Shown here: piece after piece, positions 17,356-25,967 of the stretch
Position numbering within the stretch: the first letter of the stretch is position 1
How the letters are laid out: each line of letters opens with the position of its first letter
Assembly: GCA_052180195.1 (NCBI GenBank)
Contig: CP197469.1
DNA from: Gottfriedia sp002574545
GTDB taxonomy: Bacteria > Bacillota > Bacilli > Bacillales > Bacillaceae_G
DNA: 64,000 bases
Reading direction: 5' to 3' (one strand)
Program-made: the position numbers and the translations under genes
Notes under the pieces: model-generated
Databases searched by the model: none
The model's input: the letters and a program-made list of their open reading frames with translations, nothing else
What the model was told of the DNA's origin: nothing

Positions 17356-18148
17356 AATCCATGATTATATCGAATACTTTTTCAGACATAATGATTGTGA
17401 AATCGTAAAGAACACACCAACATATTTAGAAATACAATTAACGATTGAGATGGATAAAAAATTAATGAATCGTCCTTTCTATTGGCATTATTTAGAAAAA
17501 ACAGGCGGTATTCCAAATCCTATGAAGTTAACACTTATTACAGATAGTGATAATGCACCTGAAGATCTTAAAGGCGAACAAATTCATTTTGGTTCGCCAC
17601 GTCTTCACCAGATTTTCTCGATCGTAAATGATCTAGGCCAATCAATTTTACTTTATGAAGACACAAGAGCACCTATCGGCCAACAAATTGCATTACATCC
17701 TTGGTTAGCTGTCAATTATCAGGTATCTTTTACTTGTGATCATAAAAAAGATTATTTATATTCTTTTGGAATCCATTTAATTTCCGGAAGGATTATTGAA
17801 GATTTTCATACAAAAATTGAAAAAATCCAGTTCAATTCTAAAATACCTGATTTTTGCTATTCCATGTCACCTTTGATTAAACCAATTAGTGGTTTAAACC
17901 GAATGGAACAATTAATTCGAAACAAAATTGAAAAAGAAGATACAAAATGGGCTGAAGAAGCAAGAAATAGATGGCAACATGATTTAGATTTATTAAATCA
18001 ATTTTATGAAGATGATGAAGAAAAACCTGAAAATTATCATGTAGAATACAATGCACTAAAAGAACTTTATGAACCAATTATTCATGTTGATGCAATTAAT
18101 GGTGGACTTTTTTATCTATCACCAAACACAATGAATAAACTAAGTTAA
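17342..18148 (+). CDS. yqhG: YqhG family protein
   Basis: A 268-residue soluble protein of the YqhG family, which is conserved next to the YqhH helicase and has no known function. It starts MQQHEIHDYIEYFFRHNDCE at an ATG with AGGTGAT upstream, and its start overlaps the helicase stop by 14 bases, so the two are translationally coupled and probably work together. I see no signal peptide or membrane segment. Acidic stretches (QFYEDDEEKPE) lie near the C-terminus. The gene is followed by the unusual terminator repeat described separately. Confidence 0.8.
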   Translation: MQQHEIHDYIEYFFRHNDCEIVKNTPTYLEIQLTIEMDKKLMNRPFYWHYLEKTGGIPNPMKLTLITDSDNAPEDLKGEQIHFGSPRLHQIFSIVNDLGQSILLYEDTRAPIGQQIALHPWLAVNYQVSFTCDHKKDYLYSFGIHLISGRIIEDFHTKIEKIQFNSKIPDFCYSMSPLIKPISGLNRMEQLIRNKIEKEDTKWAEEARNRWQHDLDLLNQFYEDDEEKPENYHVEYNALKELYEPIIHVDAINGGLFYLSPNTMNKLS

Positions 18149-18162
18149 CAGCTTTCAATTGT

Positions 18163-18380
18163 AGGAAGATCTAAATAAGATCATTCCTCTCAGTGTGTCG
18201 ACAAAGTACAAAAAATCTGATTTTCAGACTGATTGCAAGCGCTTGTCTTTCGAGGCGCGAAGTCTGGTGAGGAGCGGAGTTACCTTAGACGGTAATGAGC
18301 ACCGCAGACAGGCGAAGCAACGAAGAAAGCGAGCGTTTTCGGGCAGTCTGAGAGGAAGATCTAAATAAGATCATTCCTCT
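18163..18380 (+). repeat. Insert flanked by 28-base direct repeats of the yqhG terminator hairpin
   Basis: Two identical 28-base copies of the same stem-loop (18163-18190 and 18353-18380; arms AGGAA-GATCT and AGATCA-TTCCT) bracket a 162-base insert. Only the second copy is followed by a T-run (TTTTTTTCTT), so it acts as the terminator. The insert is much more GC-rich than its surroundings. Its core, 18224-18351, is bounded by the inverted repeat TCAGACTG / CAGTCTGA and contains further nested pairs, including TTACC/GGTAA and GGTG/CACC, so the RNA or DNA can fold into a long branched hairpin. It has no open frame. I recall very similar GC-rich palindromic units between genes in other Bacillaceae, but cannot name a family. 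Confidence 0.75.
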
Positions 18381-18396
18381 TTTTTTCTTATAACTG

Positions 18397-18437
18397 CAAA
18401 AAAATAAAGACTGACTTCTATAGTTGAAATCAGTCTT
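18397..18437 (-). terminator. Terminator of the comG-aroK-yqzE operon
   Basis: AAGACTGA / TCAGTCTT (18407-18414 and 18430-18437) followed on the minus strand by TATTTTTTT, just after the yqzE stop. Confidence 0.85.
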
Positions 18438-18442
18438 ATTCA

Positions 18443-18652
18443 CTAAATACTTTTCTTTTCTTTATCATTACGATTTTGAATTTTTTTCATAAATAAAGCT
18501 AGACTTAATGGTAACATTCCAAACATGTTGGTAGAGAAAGGAGCCTTCATCTCATCTTTTTCTTGTTTTATTGAATCACGTTTCTCTTTTGGTTGATCAA
18601 TATAATTAATAAACTGTTCCGTCATATATTTTACATAATCATTTGTTTTCAA
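18443..18652 (-). CDS. yqzE: YqzE family small protein
   Basis: A 69-residue basic protein starting with the family signature MKTNDYVKYMTEQFINYIDQ, followed by a charged linker and a hydrophobic stretch (MFGMLPLSLALFM) that may be one membrane segment. Start is TTG at 18652, eight bases after AAGGTGAT. YqzE is found downstream of comG in many bacilli and its function is unknown. It is the last gene before the operon terminator. Confidence 0.8.
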   Translation of the reverse strand: MKTNDYVKYMTEQFINYIDQPKEKRDSIKQEKDEMKAPFSTNMFGMLPLSLALFMKKIQNRNDKEKKSI

Positions 18653-18671
18653 AACAAATCACCTTACTTTC

Positions 18672-19199
18672 TTATCGCTTATTTCTACTATCTCCTCTTT
18701 TTGAATAATTTAAACAGTCAATGATTTCCAATGCAATTTCAATTGGTGTTAAATTATTCGTTGAAATTACATAATCTGCTTTTTTATATTGTGATTCTCT
18801 CCTTTGAAATAACTCTGTCAATTCTTCTACCGATCGATTTACAGCATTAGGTCGATTAGAATCCAAATGTATTCTTTCGTATATTATTTCAATTGGCGTT
18901 TCAAGATAAATTATTTTCCCAGTTTTTTTCATATACGCGATGTTTTCATCACGAAGAATGATTCCACCACCTGTTGAAGCAACCATATTTTTTGATAGTA
19001 AATTTTTTAATACTTTCGTTTCTATATCGCGAAAGCCGCTTTCACCGAACTCATTAAACAATTTTGGTATGCTTTTGCCTGTTTGAGAAACAATTTCCTC
19101 ATCTAGATCAATAAATTTTTTGTTTACTTTTTTAGCTAATTCCTTTCCAACAGTCGTCTTACCACACCCCATAAATCCTACTAAATAAATTGCTTCCAT
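18672..19199 (-). CDS. aroK: Shikimate kinase
   Basis: Shikimate kinase phosphorylates shikimate to shikimate 3-phosphate in the aromatic amino acid pathway. The 175-residue protein has a P-loop GFMGCGKTT (residues 8-16), the DLDEEIV segment near 33 that binds shikimate, GFRDIE near 57 and the GGG motif (STGGGI) near 78. ATG 19199 is preferred over TTG 19211 because GGAGG lies between them at the right distance. It sits 13 bases after comGG on the same strand, inside the comG transcription unit. Confidence 0.93.
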   Translation of the reverse strand: MEAIYLVGFMGCGKTTVGKELAKKVNKKFIDLDEEIVSQTGKSIPKLFNEFGESGFRDIETKVLKNLLSKNMVASTGGGIILRDENIAYMKKTGKIIYLETPIEIIYERIHLDSNRPNAVNRSVEELTELFQRRESQYKKADYVISTNNLTPIEIALEIIDCLNYSKRGDSRNKR

Positions 19200-19212
19200 T
19201 TCATCCTCCAAC

Positions 19213-19611
19213 TTAATCGATCCAATCAGATACTATATTTGTACTTTTTTTATACTTAAATTGAACAATATGTTTTGTTATTTTCGAATTACTACTAGTT
19301 AAAGTTACATGATATTCATCATTTGTTATTAAATAAGCATTCAATATAATTTTTGTATTATTATAATACTTAATTGTATTTCCTTGAAGTGGTAAATTAC
19401 CTTGCTTTAAATCGTAAATTACCTGTGAATGTATACGATCTAGTTTGTTTTGATTTCTCGTATAAGAATAAAAGGTATTAACCGAATGAAAGATATCTAT
19501 TTGTATTAGAAAAAAAATCAGCAAAATATTTATCATAAAGATGGTATAAGGTAAATATATTCCATCTTCACCAATAAATTTAATTGATAAAGATCCGAAT
19601 CGTTTTTTCAT
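19213..19611 (-). CDS. comGG: Competence pseudopilus protein ComGG-like
   Basis: About 132 residues with one N-terminal hydrophobic helix (TIFMINILLIFFLI, about residues 22-36) and a soluble remainder. Sequence similarity to known ComGG is low by eye and there is no prepilin cleavage motif, which fits ComGG, the most variable member. The call rests mainly on position: last of seven comG genes, overlapping comGF. ATG 19611 with GGTGGAG close upstream is chosen; an ATG four codons earlier (19623) has no ribosome site. Confidence 0.65.
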   Translation of the reverse strand: MKKRFGSLSIKFIGEDGIYLPYTIFMINILLIFFLIQIDIFHSVNTFYSYTRNQNKLDRIHSQVIYDLKQGNLPLQGNTIKYYNNTKIILNAYLITNDEYHVTLTSSNSKITKHIVQFKYKKSTNIVSDWID

Positions 19612-20014
19612 ACACTCCACCATTTAAATCGATTACTTTTACTAAGATTTGCCTTTCGTTTATTTGTACAAAATTAATATCCTTTATATTTTGTAGTACA
19701 ATTTCATGTCCTGCTCCAAGTCTTTGTCGTCGAACAATCGTTGCATATTTGCGATAACTTATTGTAACTTGATCAAACTCTTCAAAGAGAAGAAGTTCGG
19801 TATGAACTGTAAAACTTTTACTCTTATTTGCTTCTTTTTGAACTTCTTTTGTAAAATTATCTAATTCTAATCTATTTAAGGATTCATAACTGTAATTTCG
19901 TTTAATAAAACTTCTTAAACTTGAAGTAGATATAGAAATGATCATTAAAAATAAAACAAGTGAAAAAAGTGTTTCTAGTAAAGTAAATCCTTTTTCATTC
20001 ATTAACTTCTTCAC
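19580..20014 (-). CDS. comGF: Competence pseudopilin ComGF
   Basis: A minor pseudopilin of the DNA uptake pilus. The N-terminus contains the type IV prepilin processing motif NEKGFTLLETLFSLVLFL, where ComC peptidase cuts after the glycine and the following phenylalanine is methylated, then a single helix and a beta-rich C-terminal domain of roughly 100 residues. The start is uncertain: GTG 20014 (after AAAGGAA) or ATG 20002; the open frame extends to 20068. It overlaps comGE and comGG, which points to coupled translation. Confidence 0.8.
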   Translation of the reverse strand: MKKLMNEKGFTLLETLFSLVLFLMIISISTSSLRSFIKRNYSYESLNRLELDNFTKEVQKEANKSKSFTVHTELLLFEEFDQVTISYRKYATIVRRQRLGAGHEIVLQNIKDINFVQINERQILVKVIDLNGGVYEKTIRIFIN

Positions 20015-20324
20015 ATATTTCACTTTCCTTTTTTCGTTCAGTCCAAATGATACAAATTGAATTAACATGATTTCTATTGTTTATTTCTACAAAGAACTCT
20101 CTGCCATTTTTAGTGTAGTTCCCCTCTTTAAAATCTTCTCTGTTAATAAAATAAAGATGAACCATATCAGTTAATAAGTCATCTGCCATGTTGCTAACCG
20201 TTAACCTATCTTTTTTTTGTAAAAATAATGACATGGAAGGAACAATCATAAAACAAAAAATAATTAACAAGTTTAACGCAATAATCGCCTCGATAAATGT
20301 AAAACCTTTTTCATTTCCGATCAT
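19995..20324 (-). CDS. comGE: Competence pseudopilin ComGE
   Basis: A short minor pseudopilin, about 109 residues. The prepilin motif GNEKGFTFIEAIIALNLLII is followed by one hydrophobic helix and a small C-terminal domain with two cysteines (C95 region SICIIW and SEICEEVNE) that could form a disulfide outside the membrane. ATG 20324 is the most likely start; a GTG at 20339 is in frame. It overlaps both comGD (upstream) and comGF (downstream). Confidence 0.75.
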   Translation of the reverse strand: MIGNEKGFTFIEAIIALNLLIIFCFMIVPSMSLFLQKKDRLTVSNMADDLLTDMVHLYFINREDFKEGNYTKNGREFFVEINNRNHVNSICIIWTERKKESEICEEVNE

Positions 20325-20766
20325 ATTTAAATCGACCACTTCCTAAATAAAAAGTAACAATATATTCAGCATTTTTATATTTAATTGAAATTGTTCCAGA
20401 ACTAGAGATATTACCGTCGGAGTTAAATCTTAGCGGAGGTTTTAATGTAAGGAAAGTTATGTTAATCGATTTGTCAAATTTACGAATAACAACAGGGGAA
20501 TTTAGTAAATTATCTTCCATTTCATATTTATTTTGATAAAAGATGATCCTAGTAGGAATTTGTTTTATATTTGCGTTCCTTTGTGCAAGAAAAATATCAT
20601 TTTGAAGCATTTGAATAAATAATGTTAACTTTTGGTCGTCTTCAATCTTCCTTACTTGATTGATCGGTAAAATTAATAACAATATCATAATTGAAAGGAC
20701 TAATAACATCTCAACAAAAGTAAAACCAAACGAATTACCCACCCTTTTTTTAAGGTATAGATACAT
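20311..20766 (-). CDS. comGD: Competence pseudopilin ComGD
   Basis: A minor pseudopilin of about 151 residues. The processing site is in NSFGFTFVEMLLVLSIMILL, with the conserved glutamate five residues after the cleaved glycine, followed by a helix and a beta-rich domain (SSSGTISIKYKN and YIVTFYLGSG near the end, as in GspH/ComGD proteins). Start is uncertain: ATG 20766 or the upstream ATGs at 20784 and 20796. It overlaps comGC by a few bases. Confidence 0.8.
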   Translation of the reverse strand: MYLYLKKRVGNSFGFTFVEMLLVLSIMILLLILPINQVRKIEDDQKLTLFIQMLQNDIFLAQRNANIKQIPTRIIFYQNKYEMEDNLLNSPVVIRKFDKSINITFLTLKPPLRFNSDGNISSSGTISIKYKNAEYIVTFYLGSGRFKYDRK

Positions 20767-21046
20767 TTCCAGTTTCTTTGTCATACGATAATTCAATTTT
20801 GTTATTGCATTTATATGTTGTTATATAGCCTTGATCTTTTAAGACAGATAAATTTTCAGGTAATTGTTCATTTTCTAATCGATATGACTCAACACTTGAC
20901 TGAACCATTTTTTGAAGTGCAGAACATCCTTTCGTTTGAATCGACTGTTGCTGTTTTCCTAAATTTGGTATTACCAACAATAAAAGAAGTGAAATGATAA
21001 ATAAAACAATTAACATTTCGATTAAAGTAAAACCTTTTTCATTCAA
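20750..21046 (-). CDS. comGC: Major competence pseudopilin ComGC
   Basis: The main subunit of the competence pilus that pulls DNA through the cell wall. 98 residues with the leader NEKGFTLIEMLIVLFIISLL, the classical type IV prepilin motif with glutamate at +5, then an amphipathic helix and two cysteines (C41 and C79) that fit the intramolecular disulfide known for ComGC. The start is TTG at 21046, with AGGAGGAG about five bases upstream. It lies 11 bases after comGB. Confidence 0.92.
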   Translation of the reverse strand: MNEKGFTLIEMLIVLFIISLLLLLVIPNLGKQQQSIQTKGCSALQKMVQSSVESYRLENEQLPENLSVLKDQGYITTYKCNNKIELSYDKETGNVSIP

Positions 21047-21057
21047 ACTAACTCCTC

Positions 21058-22101
21058 CTATATATTGTTCATTAACTGAAACATTGGAAACAGGATTGCT
21101 ATATACAATGATAGAATACTTGATGAAATTAGAATTAATATGATTGGCTGAATGATCTTCATTGATCGGTGAAAGTAAGCTTCAATACTCCCCTTTAAAT
21201 AATCAGCATAATCAGCAAGTTCTTTACTAAGAGTACTATTATTCATGCCATGTTCAATTACAAATATAATATCTTTATGAAATGCACGTTCATTTTTAAA
21301 TGCTTCCTGCATAGAAATTCCGATTACGATTTGATTGTAAAAGATTACTGTTTTTTCTTTTATAAAAGTCCTACTATCATTATTTTGCATCGTTTTTAAT
21401 GCGTCAACAATGGGAAAACCAGCATGTAATAAAATACTTAACTGCATTGAAAATTCATAAGTATTCATTGTAATTAAATACTTACTTATTAGTGGAATTT
21501 GAATTAATTTATCCATCCGCTCAATTGCATTTAATTTATTAATGACGAATAAGGATCCATAAGTGATTAATCCAATTAGGAAAAGAGAAGAAAACAATAT
21601 CGTAGGTAAGCTTTTTATAACTTGTAGATAGATAAAAATAAAGGAATTCTGATTGGTGTGGAATGTTGAAAATAGCATTTCATATTGAGGAATGATAATA
21701 TTTCTAAACAAAAATAAAATTAGCAACAATATTGTGATTAAAAAAATAGGATACCCCATGATTTTTCTTATGTAAGTTCTATGTTGAATCTTTTTTGTAA
21801 GCATAAAACTGCCTTCTCTTAGCGCTAAAGACAAATCACCATGCTTTTCTGCATAATACAAGTAAACAAGTATATCTTGATGAAGTCCAAGCATTTTCGC
21901 AAAATCGATGAACGATTTTCCTTCCACTAAAGCTATATTAGCTTTGTAAATCAATTCTTTCAGGTTATCTGGAAATTGTATCGTTAAGAATTCAATTGCT
22001 TGAATTAGAGGGTAACCTTTTTCTAATAGTTCTCCCAAAATTTTTAAGAGCTTAGCTTGTTCAATATAAGTTAATTTTTTTTTATTAATAAATTTACCCA
22101 T
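21058..22101 (-). CDS. comGB: Competence pilus platform protein ComGB
   Basis: Polytopic membrane protein of the GspF/PilC family that forms the assembly base of the competence pilus. The 347 residues show two GspF-like cytoplasmic domains (about 10-110 and 210-310) and hydrophobic helices near 118-140, 162-185 and 325-345. It overlaps the comGA end by eight bases and has only a weak ribosome site, so it is probably translated by coupling with comGA. Confidence 0.9.
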   Translation of the reverse strand: MGKFINKKKLTYIEQAKLLKILGELLEKGYPLIQAIEFLTIQFPDNLKELIYKANIALVEGKSFIDFAKMLGLHQDILVYLYYAEKHGDLSLALREGSFMLTKKIQHRTYIRKIMGYPIFLITILLLILFLFRNIIIPQYEMLFSTFHTNQNSFIFIYLQVIKSLPTILFSSLFLIGLITYGSLFVINKLNAIERMDKLIQIPLISKYLITMNTYEFSMQLSILLHAGFPIVDALKTMQNNDSRTFIKEKTVIFYNQIVIGISMQEAFKNERAFHKDIIFVIEHGMNNSTLSKELADYADYLKGSIEAYFHRSMKIIQPIILILISSSILSLYIAILFPMFQLMNNI

Positions 22102-23155
22102 AGATTATACTTCGATCCAAATGTTTATTATCAATAAAACCTAAGGCATAACCTTTAATAAGTTGACTATTTAATGTAGAGAATTGAACATCTTCATGAA
22201 TTCCTCTAAATTCATTAATAACAGAATTTAGAGCATTTCCATAAAGTAATTCAAATACCCCTAATCTTCTGTGTCTACGATTAACAAAACAACTTGGTTC
22301 ACATTCACCTTCACAAAAACGACATTTTATTGGAACTAATCTTTGCGAAACGATCGCAACCATTGCCTGAAATAATTCTTCTTTAGGTATACCAAGCTCT
22401 AACATTCGATATAATGCACCTTTTGTATTATTAGAATGAATAGTCGTTAATACTAAATGGCCGGTCAATGCTGCACGAACCGCAATTTTTGCAGTCTCTT
22501 CATCCCTAATCTCTCCTACCATTACGATATCTGGGTCAGATCGAAGAATAGCTTTTAATCCTGTTGCATATGTTAAGCCTGCTTTTTCATTAACTTGGAC
22601 TTGAAAATATTCATCTGATCTCCTTTCAATCGGATCCTCTAATGTGATAATATTTCTTGCTATATCTTCTTTTGCTGACTGTAATAAGGAATATAGTGTT
22701 GTTGATTTCCCACAGCCAGTTGGCCCTGTAAACATCATTAACCCATGTGAATGATGTAATAAAGACAAAAGTTTACGCGTTGTAGATGGGAATAATGAAA
22801 GACTTTCTATTGGAGCAACTTTTTGTTGGGGATGAATACGAATAACCATAGACTCATCAATAATCGTTGGTAAAGTTGCAAGGCGAAGTGATAATAAAAC
22901 TTCATTAATGTTAACAACTAAAATTCCTGTCTGCGGGCGTCTAATTTCTCCTATATCCATACTTCCTAAAAATTTTAAATGCATGATGATCCTCTTGGAC
23001 TGCTCTTTATTTAATCGTTGAATCAGTTTCAACTCACCATCAACTCGAAAAAGAATTTGTACATCATCCTTTTTTGGTAATAAATGAATATCCGATGCTC
23101 CAAAATGGCAAGCTTTTTTTAGCAGTTCTTCAACCATTTTTTCTACTGATACCAA
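22094..23155 (-). CDS. comGA: Competence pilus assembly ATPase ComGA
   Basis: The GspE/PilB-type ATPase that powers pseudopilus assembly for DNA uptake. The 353-residue protein has Walker A GPTGCGKS (144-151), an aspartate box around EDPIE, Walker B in IVMVGEIRDEETAKIA, and the histidine box TGHLVLTTIHSN. A cysteine cluster (KCRFCEGECEPSC) follows, as in tetracysteine zinc modules of GspE proteins. The start is TTG at 23155 with AAAGGGGG seven bases upstream; the N-terminus aligns with known ComGA. It is the first gene of the seven-gene comG operon. I looked for paired ComK boxes upstream and saw none that convinced me. Confidence 0.93.
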   Translation of the reverse strand: MVSVEKMVEELLKKACHFGASDIHLLPKKDDVQILFRVDGELKLIQRLNKEQSKRIIMHLKFLGSMDIGEIRRPQTGILVVNINEVLLSLRLATLPTIIDESMVIRIHPQQKVAPIESLSLFPSTTRKLLSLLHHSHGLMMFTGPTGCGKSTTLYSLLQSAKEDIARNIITLEDPIERRSDEYFQVQVNEKAGLTYATGLKAILRSDPDIVMVGEIRDEETAKIAVRAALTGHLVLTTIHSNNTKGALYRMLELGIPKEELFQAMVAIVSQRLVPIKCRFCEGECEPSCFVNRRHRRLGVFELLYGNALNSVINEFRGIHEDVQFSTLNSQLIKGYALGFIDNKHLDRSIIYG

Positions 23156-23503
23156 TTTTATTCCCCCTTTCTATTATCGCAATTATAATTTTGTTTCACT
23201 AAGCTATCAAATCATGATAATTAAGAAACTGAATGAAAAATTTATATTTAGCTAAAAATTATAGACAAACTAAAGTTAATTTATCGAAATAATGTACGAG
23301 AATGTCAAATTTATATCATAAAATATAAAGTATGTTTTCAAATCAATGTATAGAAAATTATAAAATAAGAAAAATAATATCAGTTATGGTTAATTTCTTT
23401 ATCATTAGAATCATTTAGAATTGTATTAATACATTGTTTACAATTGTAACTTTCTTATTTTATAATAATGAATGGGTAGAAATTTTTTATGGGGGGAATT
23501 AGG
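23156..23503. other. Divergent control region between comGA and yqgY
   Basis: About 350 very AT-rich bases holding the promoters of the leftward comG operon and the rightward yqgY gene. Many A- and T-runs are present, but no AAAA-N5-TTTT pair at ComK spacing is clear to me. Immediately before yqgY, TTGTTTACAATTG and TATAAT (about 23460-23465) suggest its sigma-A promoter. Confidence 0.4.
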
Positions 23504-23746
23504 ATGGATCGAATGTTCCGCGTTCTAGGATTCTGGACTGCTATATTTACGGTAATGTTCTTTGTTGGACATATGTCAGCAGCTGCACTTATTTTCGCAT
23601 GTCAAACAGCATTTTTCGTAGTATTAGGCTATCTAAAGCTTTCTGAGCGTATGTACATCTATATCTTTGGCGCATACTTAACTGTGTTCTTTATTGGATT
23701 TACATATTATAGTACTTTCTTATTAGTACCTAGCTTTGGTGAATAA
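23504..23746 (+). CDS. yqgY: YqgY family membrane protein (DUF2626)
   Basis: An 80-residue protein with three hydrophobic segments (about 8-25, 28-45 and 52-73) and the family start MDRMFRVLGFWTAIFTVMFF. DUF2626/YqgY proteins occur across bacilli and have no known function. ATG 23504 follows the strong site GGGGGGAA; an in-frame ATG at 23489 is part of that site. Monocistronic, with its own terminator. Confidence 0.85.
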   Translation: MDRMFRVLGFWTAIFTVMFFVGHMSAAALIFACQTAFFVVLGYLKLSERMYIYIFGAYLTVFFIGFTYYSTFLLVPSFGE

Positions 23747-23749
23747 TAA

Positions 23750-23777
23750 AAAACCAGTCATATGACTGGTTTTTTTA
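23750..23777. terminator. Terminator between yqgY and the MidA-like gene
   Basis: AAAACCAGTCAT/ATGACTGGTTTT is a perfect inverted repeat with A-runs left and T-runs right; it serves both converging genes and overlaps the stop of the minus-strand gene. Confidence 0.9.
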
Positions 23778-24905
23778 TTTGTATTCATTTAATGAAATCA
23801 ATTCATTCAACTTAGAGTGATCACTTGTTGACATATCTTTTGTTTGTAATAGCCATTGAAATGAATCGCTTATTCCCCCTGGCATGATTAAAGATTGAAC
23901 AGCTCTATTTTGTTTATATTCACTTGAAAATGGATTTGATTGAGCATGCGGAATAAGCCAATTAAATATTCCAAAATCTAAAAGTGCATCTCTTTGGCTA
24001 GAAAAGTATAGATTTTCAATATTATTCTGTAACCCCAACTTTTTTAATTCATCCCAGTGAATATGAGTTGTAATGTCCATTTGCCCTAAATTCTCTAGTA
24101 GATTGGATTTCATTTCATGTTTGTAATAACCACGCAAACTTCCCTTAATTCGATGGGGTGCATCCCATTCTTCCCTAGTAAAACCGTAATCAACTGTTAA
24201 AATGATTCCTTTACTAATTTTCGATTGTAAAAGTTCATAAACTTTTTCCATACCAACAGGAATTTCAACTCTTTGCCCATTTTTTCCTATAAAATTGGAT
24301 CTACTTAAAAAATCAATGATGATTTGATCGTGGATCTTAACGAGATTTTCTTTCAAATTATTTAGTTCATCACTAATAATGACAACTTCATGCCATTCAT
24401 TTTGATTAAATTCAACTACTCGAACAGGTAAAGCATCAAACAATTCGTTTGAAAATACCATACCATTTTTGATTTGCTGGATTTCTATTAAATTTGAAAA
24501 GTATTTACAATTCAAATGGTTCGCCAATAATTCCATTTGTAATTTACGATGATACGTACTTGCATCAATAATATAGTAAGTTAAATTATGATAAATTTCA
24601 GGCTCTTTTTTTTCACAGTAAGAAAGAAAGGCGGATGCGAATCTGCCATTTCCACCACCAACTTCAATAAAAAAAGGTTCGATTAGCTTATTTTTAACAA
24701 AGCGACAAAATGAAGCTGCAATTACTTCTCCGTATACTGAACCTACTGAGCTTGTTGTATAGAAATCGCCTTTTCGTCCAATTTTTTCATTTGCTTTTAG
24801 ATAATAACCCATCTCATGATCATAAAGCACTAACGAAATAAATTGATCATATGTAATGAAACCTTTTTTGCTATTATTTATCGCATTAATAATAATATTT
24901 TTCAT
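23775..24905 (-). CDS. Class I SAM-dependent methyltransferase, MidA/NDUFAF7-like
   Basis: A 376-residue methyltransferase of the MidA family (formerly DUF185). Motif I is EVGGGNGRFASAFL near residue 82, where SAM binds; SNELFDALPVRVVEFN near 172 is the family signature, and TVDYGF near 241 matches the later core. The mitochondrial relative NDUFAF7 methylates an arginine of complex I; the bacterial target is unknown. The gene lies 11 bases after yqgX on the minus strand, so the two form an operon. No signal peptide is seen. Confidence 0.8.
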   Translation of the reverse strand: MKNIIINAINNSKKGFITYDQFISLVLYDHEMGYYLKANEKIGRKGDFYTTSSVGSVYGEVIAASFCRFVKNKLIEPFFIEVGGGNGRFASAFLSYCEKKEPEIYHNLTYYIIDASTYHRKLQMELLANHLNCKYFSNLIEIQQIKNGMVFSNELFDALPVRVVEFNQNEWHEVVIISDELNNLKENLVKIHDQIIIDFLSRSNFIGKNGQRVEIPVGMEKVYELLQSKISKGIILTVDYGFTREEWDAPHRIKGSLRGYYKHEMKSNLLENLGQMDITTHIHWDELKKLGLQNNIENLYFSSQRDALLDFGIFNWLIPHAQSNPFSSEYKQNRAVQSLIMPGGISDSFQWLLQTKDMSTSDHSKLNELISLNEYK

Positions 24906-24916
24906 CGTATACCTTA

Positions 24917-25543
24917 TTATAAAAATGGATTATGTCTTTTCTCATCACCAATTGTTGTAGTTTCTCCATGCCCACTACAAACAACGACATCATCTGGTAA
25001 AGAAAGAAGCTTACCCTTTATACTTCTAATCAACTGATCGTGATCCCCACCAGGTAAATCAGTTCGTCCAATACTTCCTTCAAATAATGCATCACCAGAA
25101 AATACTGTTTTTATTTCTTTACAATAAAATGAAACACTTCCCGGTGAATGTCCTGGAGTTTCAAAAATTGAAAATAAAAAACGACCAATTTCCATTTTAC
25201 CTTCTTTTTCAATTAAAAGATCTGCTTCTCTTGCAAAAATTGACTGATTTCTCATAAATAATTCAGAACCATTTTTTTGCCCATCTGTTAACCAATCTGC
25301 TTCATATTTATGAATATAAACGGGTATATTATATTCATCACGCACATCATCAACAGCCCCAATATGATCAAAATGGGCGTGGGTTAAAAGAATCGCTAAT
25401 GGCTTTAATTTATTTTCTTCAATAACATTAAAGATTACATGTGCTTCTTCGCCCGGATCAAAAATTACGGCTTCATTCATATCATTGCTTAAGATATAAC
25501 AATTAGTTTGTAATGGACCTAATGGTAATTGTAAAACATTCAT
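24917..25543 (-). CDS. yqgX: Metallo-beta-lactamase-fold hydrolase YqgX
   Basis: A 208-residue member of the glyoxalase II-like branch. The zinc ligands are visible: THAHFDHIGAV (residues 53-63), GHSPGS near 131, SGDALFEGSIGRTDL near 150 and the final histidine in CSGHGETTT near 191. The family hydrolyses thioesters such as S-lactoyl thiols; the exact substrate here is not shown by sequence. It is first in a two-gene unit with the MidA-like methyltransferase. Confidence 0.85.
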   Translation of the reverse strand: MNVLQLPLGPLQTNCYILSNDMNEAVIFDPGEEAHVIFNVIEENKLKPLAILLTHAHFDHIGAVDDVRDEYNIPVYIHKYEADWLTDGQKNGSELFMRNQSIFAREADLLIEKEGKMEIGRFLFSIFETPGHSPGSVSFYCKEIKTVFSGDALFEGSIGRTDLPGGDHDQLIRSIKGKLLSLPDDVVVCSGHGETTTIGDEKRHNPFL

Positions 25544-25700
25544 ATTTATACCCTGCTTTCTTTTTTAATCTATCTAATACTATATCATAATTTTGTTTTA
25601 GCACTTAATTTCAAATAGACAATTGTTCACAAAAGTTTTACAATAATAATGATGTGATAGCAAACAGGGGTTGCTTGAAGAAATTTATAGGGGGTTTACA

Positions 25701-25877
25701 ATGGGTACAGTTATTATTTTTATATTAGTAGCTATTCTATGTGTTCCAGCATTAATTGGATCATTAAAGAATAAGAACTTTTTAGCCGTTTTTTGGTCAG
25801 GTGCTACATTAGTTTTATTTGCTTGGTTTGCCATTATGACAATTTTACATAACGGTTATCCACCAGCGCACTTATAA
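25701..25877 (+). CDS. yqgW: YqgW family small membrane protein (DUF2759)
   Basis: A 58-residue protein with two hydrophobic helices (about 4-20 and 28-48) and the C-terminal HNGYPPAHL. It matches the DUF2759/YqgW family of unknown function. ATG 25701 with AGGGGG six bases upstream is chosen; an upstream in-frame TTG (25671) lacks a site. It is divergent from yqgX and ends in its own terminator. Confidence 0.8.
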   Translation: MGTVIIFILVAILCVPALIGSLKNKNFLAVFWSGATLVLFAWFAIMTILHNGYPPAHL

Positions 25878-25934
25878 AATTTATTTCCATATGAAATGAA
25901 CAAATTTCTACATAAAGAAAACATGTTCTAAAAT

Positions 25935-25967
25935 AAAAAAGCTGACTAAATTGTCAGCTTTTTTATT
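25935..25967. terminator. Terminator between yqgW and the M14 peptidase gene
   Basis: AAAAAAGCTGAC TAAATT GTCAGCTTTTTT, symmetrical and usable in both directions between converging genes. Confidence 0.9.

Noticed and set aside
23156..23330. ComK boxes upstream of comGA
   Set aside because: The region is full of A- and T-runs, but I could not find two AAAA-N5-TTTT boxes at proper spacing; AAAAATTTATATTT is at best half a site.
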